A stretch of 25,293 nt of DNA from Candidatus Mediterraneibacter colneyensis. Its GTDB lineage: Bacteria; Bacillota; Clostridia; Lachnospirales; Lachnospiraceae. Made by a program: the position numbers and the translations under genes. Each line of letters opens with the position of its first letter. Position 1 is the stretch's first letter. Under the pieces are notes generated by a model, which was given only the letters and a program-made list of their open reading frames with translations, ran no database searches and was not told the DNA's origin. The DNA lies in assembly GCA_019114745.1 (NCBI GenBank), contig DXEY01000101.1, positions 1-25,293 on the forward strand, in the 5' to 3' direction. This document shows positions 1-7,443 of the stretch, one piece after another.

Positions 1-685
1 CGACTTCATCGCCGCTTTTCACAGCATCAAACACATCTTTTGCCGTGACATCTTCCTTGTTTAATATCGTCGGGCGCATCTCCTGTCCCAGCTTCTGTTT
101 TGCCAGGCGTACGATCCCCGTTGCAGAAGCATACTGCTCCAGGCATCCCCTGTTTCCGCATCCGCAGCGGTCTGTCTCCTCATAGTTCACGCAGAGATGT
201 CCGATCTCTCCCCCGGCGCCGTTCGCTCCTGTGAGGATCTTCCCATCGATGATCACTCCGCCGCCTACTCCGGTCCCGAGCGTGACCATGATCATGTTCT
301 TTTCTCCGGCTCCGCCGCCCTTCCACATTTCTCCCAGGGCGGCTACATTCGCATCGTTGGCGATGGATGCTTTTAATCCGGTCAGCTCCTCAAGCTCTTT
401 TTTCACTTCTTTGTAGGTCCATCCGAGGTTTGCGCTTCCATTTACGACCCCTTCTGCCGTCACGGGAGCAGGGACTCCCACGCCGATCCCCACGACCTCT
501 GCCTTATCGATGCCATGTTCGCTCATCTTGCTCTCAATAGAAGCCGCAATATTCGGAAGGATCGCCTTTCCCTCCTCCGAGGTATCCGTAGCGATCTCCC
601 ATTTGTCCAGAATGCTGCCTTCTTCCTCAAAAAGCCCCATCTTCACAGTTGTCCCGCCTACATCTACGCCAAAACAATACTTCAT
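1..685 (-). CDS. glcK: ROK-family glucokinase (3' end cut by window edge)
   Basis: This is most likely a cytoplasmic ATP-dependent glucokinase that phosphorylates glucose to glucose-6-phosphate. About 228 N-terminal codons are present and the C-terminus lies beyond position 1. Visible motifs are the N-terminal phosphate loop DVGGTTVK (residues 8-15), the catalytic Asp111 in ANDAN, and the ROK zinc motif CGCGNRGC (174-181) followed by LEQYAS. I start it at the ATG complementary to 683-685, which has an AAGGAG-type ribosome site just upstream. It lies 32 bp downstream of hprK on the same strand, so the two are probably co-transcribed and both serve sugar use. ROK proteins also include fructokinases, N-acetylmannosamine kinases and repressors. 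No DNA-binding domain precedes the kinase here, so a repressor is unlikely, but the exact sugar is inferred. Confidence 0.9.
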   Translation of the reverse strand, partial: MKYCFGVDVGGTTVKMGLFEEEGSILDKWEIATDTSEEGKAILPNIAASIESKMSEHGIDKAEVVGIGVGVPAPVTAEGVVNGSANLGWTYKEVKKELEELTGLKASIANDANVAALGEMWKGGGAGEKNMIMVTLGTGVGGGVIIDGKILTGANGAGGEIGHLCVNYEETDRCGCGNRGCLEQYASATGIVRLAKQKLGQEMRPTILNKEDVTAKDVFDAVKSGDEV

Positions 686-717
686 ATCCTCACTCTCCTT
701 TATTCCTTATATGCTTC

Positions 718-1650
718 TTATTTTTTCTTCTTTGCGATATTCTCCTGCACTCTCTTATACAGCTCCTGAGCAGCATTGTATCCCATCTGCTTCTGTCTGT
801 GGTTGACGGCTGCAGACTCTGTAATGATGGCAAGGTTTCTTCCCGGACGGATCGGTATTCTGTGGCATACGACCTTGTTGCCGAGGAACTCCGTATATTC
901 TTCCTCCAGCCCCAGACGGTCATACTCTTTGTCACGGCTCCACTCTTCCAGGGTTATGACCAGGTCGATATTCTGTGTCTCCCGGACACTCTGCACACCG
1001 AACATGGACTTCACGTCCACGATCCCGATACCTCTCAGCTCGATGAAATGCTTTGTAATATCCGGTGCTGAACCGACAAGGGTCTCGTCGCTCACCTTGC
1101 GGATCTCCACCACATCGTCGGTGACAAGACGGTGTCCTCTCTTGATCAGCTCCAGCGCGGCCTCGCTCTTACCAATCCCGCTCTCGCCCATGATCAGGAC
1201 GCCTACGCCGTATACATCGACAAGCACGCCGTGGATCGAGATACAGGGTGCAAGGCGCACATTCATCCAGCGGATGATCTCCGCTGTGAAGTCTGACGTC
1301 TGCTTCGTCGTCTGGAAAACAGGAACTCCGTATTTCACCGCTTTTTCCAAAAATACCTGCTCCGGCTCAAGCCCCCGGCAGAACACGATGCAGGGAATCG
1401 GGTGCTGAAGCAGTTTGTCAAACGTCTCTTCCCGCTGTTCCTCACTGAGCGTCTGCACATATCTGTACTCTACATTTCCCAGGATCTGCACCCTGTTTGA
1501 GTCAAAACGGTCATAAAACCCTGTAAGCTGCAGTGCCGGGCGGTTGACGTCAGGAACATTCACTTCCTTTTCTACCATGTCGACTTCCGGGGTCAGATTT
1601 TTCAGATCCATTTTCTCTACGATCTCTACTAATTTAATTCCATGTGCCAT
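718..1650 (-). CDS. hprK: HPr kinase/phosphorylase
   Basis: This bifunctional enzyme phosphorylates HPr of the sugar phosphotransferase system on its regulatory serine and also removes that phosphate, setting carbon catabolite repression through CcpA in Bacillota. The 310-residue length is normal. The N-terminal half (about 1-130) is the HPrK_N domain. The catalytic half has His140, a Walker A loop GESGIGKS (155-162), TDD at 177-179, and the family signature around 203-218 (FIELRGIGIVDVKSMFG). The C-terminus is lysine-rich. The ATG at 1650 is preceded by GAGGAGAG at good spacing. It sits 38 bp after uvrC and 32 bp before the glucokinase gene in a single minus-strand run, so it is likely part of that operon. 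Confidence 0.97.
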   Translation of the reverse strand: MAHGIKLVEIVEKMDLKNLTPEVDMVEKEVNVPDVNRPALQLTGFYDRFDSNRVQILGNVEYRYVQTLSEEQREETFDKLLQHPIPCIVFCRGLEPEQVFLEKAVKYGVPVFQTTKQTSDFTAEIIRWMNVRLAPCISIHGVLVDVYGVGVLIMGESGIGKSEAALELIKRGHRLVTDDVVEIRKVSDETLVGSAPDITKHFIELRGIGIVDVKSMFGVQSVRETQNIDLVITLEEWSRDKEYDRLGLEEEYTEFLGNKVVCHRIPIRPGRNLAIITESAAVNHRQKQMGYNAAQELYKRVQENIAKKKK

Positions 1651-1688
1651 TGACTCTCTCCTCGCTTTCTCATTCTGTCATTATCATA

Positions 1689-3545
1689 TCACCAGTGAAA
1701 GAACTTGTACACCGCTTCCGCCGCTTTTTCATTCATTGACGGTATTTTTGAAAGTTCTTCCACCGAAGCTTCCTTTATCGCATCCAGGCTCAGATAATTC
1801 CTCATCAGCGCCTTCCTCCGCGCCGGCCCGATCCCTTCAATATCATCCAGGATAGAATGTACCTGCCCTTTTCCTCTGAGCTGCCTGTGGTATTCGATCG
1901 CAAACCGGTGGGCTTCATCCTGAATCCTAGTGATCAGCCGGAACGCCTCCGAAGATTTATCAATGGGGATCTCCTCATTCTGATAATACAGCCCTCTTGT
2001 CCGGTGGCGGTCATCCTTGACCATACCGCATACCGGAATGTGAAGCCCCAGAGTTTCCAGTACCTCCAGCGCCACGTTGACCTGGCCTTTTCCTCCGTCC
2101 ATCAGGATCAGATCCGGAAAGGCAGTAAATTTCCCAAGCCCGGCGTTCTCCTCCCTCTCTTTGATGCCGTGGGTAAATCTGCGGGTCAGAACCTCCCTCA
2201 TACTTCCATAGTCGTCAGCTCCCTGTATCCCTTTGATCTTGAACTTGCGGTAATCGTTTCTCTTCGGTTTTCCCCGCTCATAGACTACCATTGACCCAAC
2301 CGACTCAAATCCGTTTGTATTGGAGATATCATAGGCCTCCATCCGGGTGATCTCTCCCACGCCCAGCAGAGCCGCGATCTCTTTTACTGCCCCGATGGTA
2401 CGGCCTTCCTCCCGTTTCAGCCGTTCTTTATCCTTGCTCAGAACCAGTCCCGCGTTCTCATGCGCCAGCTCCACCAGTTTCTCCTTCGTCCCTTTCTTCG
2501 GAACTTTCAGAGAGACTTTCTGTCCCCGTTTCGACGTGAGCCAGGCTTCTAACACCTCTTGATCCTCCACTTCCTCCTGAAGCATCAGTTCTCCCGGGAT
2601 ATAGGGTGTTCCGGCATAATACTGAGGGATAAAGCTGTTCAGGACAGAAGAAGCGCTCTCTCCCTTTGAAATGCGCAGATAGAAATGATCCCTTCCGATC
2701 AGACGGCCTCCGCGTATAAAAAACACCTGAACTACCGCATCTTCCTCTTCCGACGCCACAGCCAGTACATCCCTGTCCTCTCCGCTGGAATCTGTGATCT
2801 TCTGTTTCTGAGCCACCTGCTTCACACTGGAGATCAGTTCCCGGTATTCGATCGCACGTTCAAATTCCAGCGACTCTGATGCAGCGTTCATCTTTCTCTC
2901 AAGGTCTGAAAGTATAATATCATAGTTTCCGTTCAGAAATCGGAGCACTTCATCCACTGCTTCCCTGTATTTTTCCTGTGAAATATAGCCCTGACACGGA
3001 GCGTCGCACTGTTTGATATGATAGTTCAGACAGGGACGTTCCTTTCCGATATCCCGCGGCAGATTCCTGCTGCAGCTTCTCAGATGATACAGCTTGTGTA
3101 TCAGGTCGATCGTGTCGCGCACAGCCTGGGAACTTGTATAAGGCCCGAAATACCGGGCCTTATCTTTCAGCATCTTCCTTGTCAGGATCACACGGGGAAA
3201 CGCCTCGTTTGTAGTGACCTTGATAAACGGATATGTCTTATCATCCATCAGCATCGTATTATACTTCGGATGATGTTCCTTGATCAGATTACATTCCAGG
3301 ACAAGAGCCTCCAGCTCCGAATCCGTTACAATATATTCAAACCGGCGGATATGGGTCACCATCTGTTCGATCTTGATCCCTTTATTCCTGCTGCTCTGAA
3401 AATACTGCCTCACACGGTTTTTCAGGCTGACGGCTTTCCCGACATAGATGATCCTGTCTTTCTCATCATGCATGATATATACGCCGGGCCGTCCGGGAAG
3501 TTTTTTCAGTTCTTCCTGGATATCAAAATTATTATTTTCCATCAT
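1689..3545 (-). CDS. uvrC: Excinuclease ABC subunit C
   Basis: UvrC makes both incisions around a DNA lesion handed over by UvrA and UvrB in nucleotide excision repair. The 618 residues hold every expected part: the GIY-YIG nuclease (GVY at 21-23, YVG at 34-36), four cysteines C158, C172, C180 and C184 placed like the iron-sulfur ligands of other UvrC proteins, the UVR helix pair that contacts UvrB (about 213-245), the RNase H-like nuclease beginning near YDISNTNG (405-412), and tandem helix-hairpin-helix motifs (about 565-615). The start has two adjacent ATGs (3545 and 3542). I see no clear ribosome site before them, and the ftsH stop is only 8 nt upstream, so translation is probably coupled to ftsH. 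Sequence match is very strong. Confidence 0.97.
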   Translation of the reverse strand: MMENNNFDIQEELKKLPGRPGVYIMHDEKDRIIYVGKAVSLKNRVRQYFQSSRNKGIKIEQMVTHIRRFEYIVTDSELEALVLECNLIKEHHPKYNTMLMDDKTYPFIKVTTNEAFPRVILTRKMLKDKARYFGPYTSSQAVRDTIDLIHKLYHLRSCSRNLPRDIGKERPCLNYHIKQCDAPCQGYISQEKYREAVDEVLRFLNGNYDIILSDLERKMNAASESLEFERAIEYRELISSVKQVAQKQKITDSSGEDRDVLAVASEEEDAVVQVFFIRGGRLIGRDHFYLRISKGESASSVLNSFIPQYYAGTPYIPGELMLQEEVEDQEVLEAWLTSKRGQKVSLKVPKKGTKEKLVELAHENAGLVLSKDKERLKREEGRTIGAVKEIAALLGVGEITRMEAYDISNTNGFESVGSMVVYERGKPKRNDYRKFKIKGIQGADDYGSMREVLTRRFTHGIKEREENAGLGKFTAFPDLILMDGGKGQVNVALEVLETLGLHIPVCGMVKDDRHRTRGLYYQNEEIPIDKSSEAFRLITRIQDEAHRFAIEYHRQLRGKGQVHSILDDIEGIGPARRKALMRNYLSLDAIKEASVEELSKIPSMNEKAAEAVYKFFHW

Positions 3546-3553
3546 GTAACGAT

Positions 3554-5590
3554 CTATTCATCAGCCGGCTTCATGGCAATCCTGCCGCCCTTATCTTCCG
3601 GCTGCCCTTCCACTGATTCTTCCGGTTCAGGCATCCCTTTGACTTCCCGGAATATCTTCATAAATTCTTTTCCTGTGATCGTCTCTTTCTCGATCAGGAA
3701 GGCAGCGATCTTGTCAAGCGCTTCCCGGTTCTCTGAGAGGAGACGCTTTGCCTCGGCATAGGCATTTTTGAGCATTTTCATGACTTCCTCGTCAATCTCG
3801 CCCGCCGTTGCATCGCCGCAGTTCATGACCGCTCTTCCGTCCAGATAACGGTTCTGGATGGACTCAAGCCCCATCAGGCCAAAACGATCCGACATACCGT
3901 ACTGGGTGATCATAGCCCGGGCGATCTTTGTCGCCTGCTCGATATCATTGGCGGCGCCGGTCGTCACCGTGTCAAAGACGATCTCCTCCGCCGCGCGTCC
4001 GCCCAGCGCTACCACGATCATTGCCTCCAGTTCCTTCTTCGTATTGAGGAACTTCTCTTCCTCCGGAGTCTGCATCACATAGCCGAGCGCCCCCATAGTC
4101 CTCGGCACGATCGTAATCTTCTGGACAGGCTCTGTGTTTTTCTGCAGAGCCGTCACCAGCGCGTGTCCGACTTCATGATATGAAACGATCTGCCTTTCTT
4201 CTTTGCTCATGATCCGGTCTTTTTTCTCTTTTCCGACCAGTACTACTTCCACCGCTTCAAAGAGATCTTTCTGGCTGACCACATTTCTGCCGTGCTTGAC
4301 TGCATTGATCGCAGCCTCGTTGATCATATTGGCAAGATCTGAACCTACTGCCCCTGATGTGGCGAGAGCGATCGCTTCCAGATCCACACTCTCATCCATG
4401 CGAACGTCTTTCGCATGGACTTTCAGGATATCTACGCGGCCTTTCAGATCCGGTTTGTCCACAATGATCCTCCGGTCAAATCTTCCGGGACGCAGAAGCG
4501 CCGGATCAAGGATCTCAGGCCGGTTAGTTGCAGCCAGAATCAGGAGACCCTTGTTTGTGTCAAACCCATCCATTTCCGCCAGGAGCTGGTTCAGCGTCTG
4601 CTCCCTCTCGTCATTGCCGCCAAGTGCGGTATCACGGGTCTTTCCGATAGCGTCGATCTCATCAATGAACACGATACACGGCGCCATCTGCTGCGCCTGC
4701 TTAAACAGATCGCGCACACGGGACGCACCTACGCCCACATACATTTCCACAAATGCCGAACCGGACAATGAAAAGAACGGTACTTTTGCCTCGCCTGCCA
4801 CTGCTTTTGCCAGCAGCGTCTTACCGGTTCCCGGAGGTCCTACCAGCAGGGCGCCCTTCGGAAGTTTCGCGCCGATCCCGCTGTATTTGCCCGGATTGTG
4901 AAGGAAGTCCACCACTTCCTGGAGAGACTCCTTCGCTTCGTCCTCCCCGGCAACATCCTGAAACGTCACTCCCGTCTCTTTCTCCATGTACATCTTTGCG
5001 TTACTCTTCCCGATGCCCATCATGCCGCCGCCTTTTGACATCCTGCGCATCAGATAGACAAGCATGGCCGCCATAAGACCGATGGGAAGGATGAGGGTAA
5101 GAAACAGTTCAAGCAGCATCTGCCCTACTGTATCCGCAGGTTCGCTGGCAAATTCCACCCCAGCATCATTGAGGGTCTGTACTAATGTATAGTCGTTGAG
5201 ATACCCGGTATAATAATCCGGTTCTCTCTCCTGCTCCTGCCCGTTTTCTCCGCTGCCAGAACTGCCCTGGTCCGTAAGCTGCATCTGTTCCTGGAATTGC
5301 TCCATAAAACTCCCCACACCGCCGGACTGCGAGTTCTCCTCGAGTTCTTCCTGACGCGCTTCATCCGTCAGGGTAATGTAGATCTGGCTGCTGCTCAGGC
5401 TTACTTTTTCAACCTTTCCCTCCTCAACAAGAGTCAGGAATCTATCATAACTGATCTCTTCCGGGCCGGATCCCCGCATCAGAGAAAACAATCCAACCAC
5501 AATAAAAGTGACCAGCAGGGTTGTAACGAGGATGATTCCCCAGCCCTGCCGGTTGTGGTTCGGATCATTTTTTTTATTATTGTTATCCAT
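3554..5590 (-). CDS. ftsH: ATP-dependent zinc metalloprotease FtsH
   Basis: FtsH is a hexameric membrane AAA+ protease that degrades membrane proteins and short-lived regulators. I count 678 residues from the ATG complementary to 5588-5590. That start has a perfect AGGAGG just upstream. The frame stays open 100 codons further, but that part overlaps the divergent neighbour and has no FtsH similarity. In order: TM1 (about 17-37), an extracytoplasmic domain, TM2 (about 158-181), Walker A GPPGTGKT (251-258), Walker B IVFIDEID (306-313), the SRH with two arginines (about 356-374), and the zinc site HEVGH (472-476) with Asp549 as third ligand. The stretch at about 85-125 in the outer domain is rich in Gln, Ser, Gly and Glu and looks like a flexible insert. 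It leads the ftsH-uvrC-hprK-glucokinase run from the promoter at 5619-5647. Confidence 0.97.
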   Translation of the reverse strand: MDNNNKKNDPNHNRQGWGIILVTTLLVTFIVVGLFSLMRGSGPEEISYDRFLTLVEEGKVEKVSLSSSQIYITLTDEARQEELEENSQSGGVGSFMEQFQEQMQLTDQGSSGSGENGQEQEREPDYYTGYLNDYTLVQTLNDAGVEFASEPADTVGQMLLELFLTLILPIGLMAAMLVYLMRRMSKGGGMMGIGKSNAKMYMEKETGVTFQDVAGEDEAKESLQEVVDFLHNPGKYSGIGAKLPKGALLVGPPGTGKTLLAKAVAGEAKVPFFSLSGSAFVEMYVGVGASRVRDLFKQAQQMAPCIVFIDEIDAIGKTRDTALGGNDEREQTLNQLLAEMDGFDTNKGLLILAATNRPEILDPALLRPGRFDRRIIVDKPDLKGRVDILKVHAKDVRMDESVDLEAIALATSGAVGSDLANMINEAAINAVKHGRNVVSQKDLFEAVEVVLVGKEKKDRIMSKEERQIVSYHEVGHALVTALQKNTEPVQKITIVPRTMGALGYVMQTPEEEKFLNTKKELEAMIVVALGGRAAEEIVFDTVTTGAANDIEQATKIARAMITQYGMSDRFGLMGLESIQNRYLDGRAVMNCGDATAGEIDEEVMKMLKNAYAEAKRLLSENREALDKIAAFLIEKETITGKEFMKIFREVKGMPEPEESVEGQPEDKGGRIAMKPADE

Positions 5591-5618
5591 TCTAATCCTC
5601 CTAAAAACAGCTATTTTC

Positions 5619-5647
5619 ATTATAAGGACAGGTTTTGCATAAATCAA
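5619..5647 (-). promoter_or_regulatory. Sigma-A promoter of ftsH
   Basis: Read on the minus strand there is TTGATT (5647-5642), a 17-bp spacer, and a consensus TATAAT (5624-5619). Transcription would begin near 5612, about 20 nt before the ftsH ATG, with the AGGAGG ribosome site in between. The match and spacing make this one of the clearest promoters in the window. Confidence 0.72.
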
Positions 5648-5666
5648 TAAAAAGATTATGAAAATA

Positions 5667-5696
5667 TTGTAAAACGACAACTTTTTATAGTATACT
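5667..5696 (+). promoter_or_regulatory. Sigma-A promoter of the DUF1846 gene
   Basis: TTGTAA (5667-5672) is followed after 18 bp by TATACT (5691-5696), giving a leader of about 80 nt before the ATG at 5784. Its -35 lies only 20 bp from the -35 of the divergent ftsH promoter, so the two face apart in a compact control region. The call rests on hexamer match and position only. Confidence 0.5.
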
Positions 5697-5783
5697 GAGT
5701 ACGAAATATGTCCTTTTCTCAGATGAGCTGTAGGAGATCGTCTGTGAAACCCGACAGAAAAATCACACAAGAGGGAATGAGCA

Positions 5784-7259
5784 ATGAAAATCGGTTTTGA
5801 CAACGAAAAATACTTAAAAATGCAGTCCGAACACATTCGGAACCGGATTGGAAAATTCGATAACAAATTATATCTGGAATTTGGCGGCAAGCTGTTTGAC
5901 GACTATCACGCGTCGCGCGTCCTGCCCGGCTTTGCACCGGACAGCAAACTGAGACTGTTAAAAGAGCTCAGCAGCCAGGCGGAGATCGTCATTGTCATCA
6001 GCGCCAAAGATATTGAAAAAAACAAGGTCAGGGGGGATCTCGGGATCACTTACGACACTGACGTACTCCGCCTGATCCAGACATACCGCGATCAGGGGCT
6101 CTACGTGGGGAGCGTCACCATTACGCAGTTCTCCGGCCAGGAGAGCGCCCTGCTGTTTAAAAACAGGCTGGAAAATATGAAGATCCCGGTATACCTCCAC
6201 TATGTCATCCCGGGATATCCGTCCAACGTGCCGCTGATCATCAGCGACGAAGGATACGGTAAAAATGACTATATCCGCACAACGCGCCCGCTCGTGATCG
6301 TAACGGCGCCCGGACCGGGAAGCGGCAAGATGGCGACCTGCCTCTCCCAGCTCTATCATGAGCACCGCCGCGGAATCCACGCCGGATATGCAAAATTCGA
6401 GACCTTCCCGATCTGGAACCTGCCTCTGAAGCATCCGGTAAATCTGGCATACGAGGCTGCTACGGCTGACCTGAACGATGTAAATATGATCGACCCATAC
6501 CATCTGGAGGCATACGGAGAGACAACCGTCAACTACAACCGGGATGTTGAAATCTTTCCTGTCCTCAATACGATCTTTGAAAAAATTTACGGAGAAAGCC
6601 CTTACAAATCTCCCACTGATATGGGCGTCAATATGGCCGGGAACTGCATCTGCGACGACGAGGCATGCAAAGAAGCTTCCCGCCAGGAGATCATCCGCCG
6701 GTATTACAGCGCCAGGTGCGCGCTTGCAAAAGGCGAGACATCCGATAAAGAGGCACAGAAGATCGAGCTCCTCATGAACATGGCAGGGATCACGGTCGCC
6801 GACCGCAGAGTAGCCGTAGCCGCCCTTGAGCGTGCAAAAGAGACCGGAGGACCGGCGGCCGCAATGGAGCTTGAGGACGGAAGGATCATCACCGGAAAGA
6901 CGACCAATCTGCTCGGTGCATCCGCTGCGCTTCTTTTGAACGTCCTGAAAGAGCTGGCGGGGATCGACCATGAGCAGCACATCATCTCACCGGAATCCAT
7001 CGAACCCATACAGAAGCTGAAAGTGGCTTATTTAAAGAGCAAAAACCCGAGGCTGCATACCGACGAAGTACTGATCGCGCTGTCTGCAAGCGCCGCTGCC
7101 AATCCCCAGGCGGGGCTGGCGCTCTCCCAGCTCCCGAAACTTGACGGATGCCAGGCGCACACTTCGGTCATGCTCTCCGATGTGGACATCAAAATCTTTA
7201 AAAAGCTGGGCGTACAGCTCACCTGTGAGGCCGTGTATGAGCATATGATCCTCTCGTAA
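5784..7259 (+). CDS. DUF1846 family protein, function unknown
   Basis: This 491-residue soluble protein matches the DUF1846 family, which is widespread in Bacillota and has no settled biochemical role that I know of. The start at 5784 has GAGGGA 7 nt upstream. Visible features are an N-terminal half with alternating strands and helices (AEIVIVISAKDIE at 66-78), a glycine-rich loop APGPGSGKMATC at 175-186 that resembles a P-loop but lacks the first Walker glycine, a cysteine group C288, C290 and C295, and a second basic loop ITGKTTNLLGAS at 369-380. There is no signal peptide or membrane segment. The loops suggest nucleotide or phosphate binding, which is inference. It is divergent from ftsH and precedes pyrG on the same strand, but a promoter and hairpin separate it from pyrG. 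Confidence 0.85.
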   Translation: MKIGFDNEKYLKMQSEHIRNRIGKFDNKLYLEFGGKLFDDYHASRVLPGFAPDSKLRLLKELSSQAEIVIVISAKDIEKNKVRGDLGITYDTDVLRLIQTYRDQGLYVGSVTITQFSGQESALLFKNRLENMKIPVYLHYVIPGYPSNVPLIISDEGYGKNDYIRTTRPLVIVTAPGPGSGKMATCLSQLYHEHRRGIHAGYAKFETFPIWNLPLKHPVNLAYEAATADLNDVNMIDPYHLEAYGETTVNYNRDVEIFPVLNTIFEKIYGESPYKSPTDMGVNMAGNCICDDEACKEASRQEIIRRYYSARCALAKGETSDKEAQKIELLMNMAGITVADRRVAVAALERAKETGGPAAAMELEDGRIITGKTTNLLGASAALLLNVLKELAGIDHEQHIISPESIEPIQKLKVAYLKSKNPRLHTDEVLIALSASAAANPQAGLALSQLPKLDGCQAHTSVMLSDVDIKIFKKLGVQLTCEAVYEHMILS

Positions 7260-7281
7260 AAGAAAAACTTAAAATAGAGTA

Positions 7282-7311
7282 TTGTATTTTTCTGTTTATC
7301 AGGTGTATACT
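7282..7311 (+). promoter_or_regulatory. Probable pyrG promoter
   Basis: TTGTAT (7282-7287), an 18-bp spacer and TATACT (7306-7311) form a plausible sigma-A promoter 22 bp after the upstream stop codon. Transcription should begin near 7317-7318, giving a leader that starts GGUA followed by six U residues. The attenuator-like hairpin at 7327-7402 lies inside this leader. Confidence 0.58.
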
Positions 7312-7326
7312 ATACAGGTATTTTTT

Positions 7327-7402
7327 ACAGTCTGACCATATGATTCAGAGCCAGGCCGCAATGGGGCGGTCCTGCATCTGTGGTCAGACTGTACTCTTTT
7401 TT
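7327..7402 (+). terminator. Terminator-like hairpin in the pyrG leader
   Basis: A perfect 12-bp base stem pairs ACAGTCTGACCA (7327-7338) with its reverse complement at 7381-7392. Further pairing closes inside it: CAGA with TCTG, CAGG with CCTG, and CCGC with GCGG around the loop AATGGG. A run of six T residues (7397-7402) follows. It fits an intrinsic terminator. Because a promoter lies upstream of it and none is evident between it and pyrG, it most likely acts as an attenuator for pyrG. It could also end transcripts from the DUF1846 gene. Confidence 0.68.
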
Positions 7403-7443
7403 CAGGAACTATCGTTAATCAGTTTACACAGGAGGCATCTATT

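Noticed and set aside
175..186. Cysteine pair of the glucokinase as a separate metal-binding protein
   Set aside because: It is the normal ROK zinc motif inside the glucokinase frame.
5591..5890. 100-codon N-terminal extension of FtsH
   Set aside because: It overlaps the divergent DUF1846 gene and the promoters, has no similarity to FtsH, and the AGGAGG lies at the internal ATG 5590.
5958..6980. Long minus-strand frame of 340 codons antisense to the DUF1846 gene
   Set aside because: It mirrors the codon pattern of a convincing plus-strand gene, has no recognisable domain and no supporting signals.
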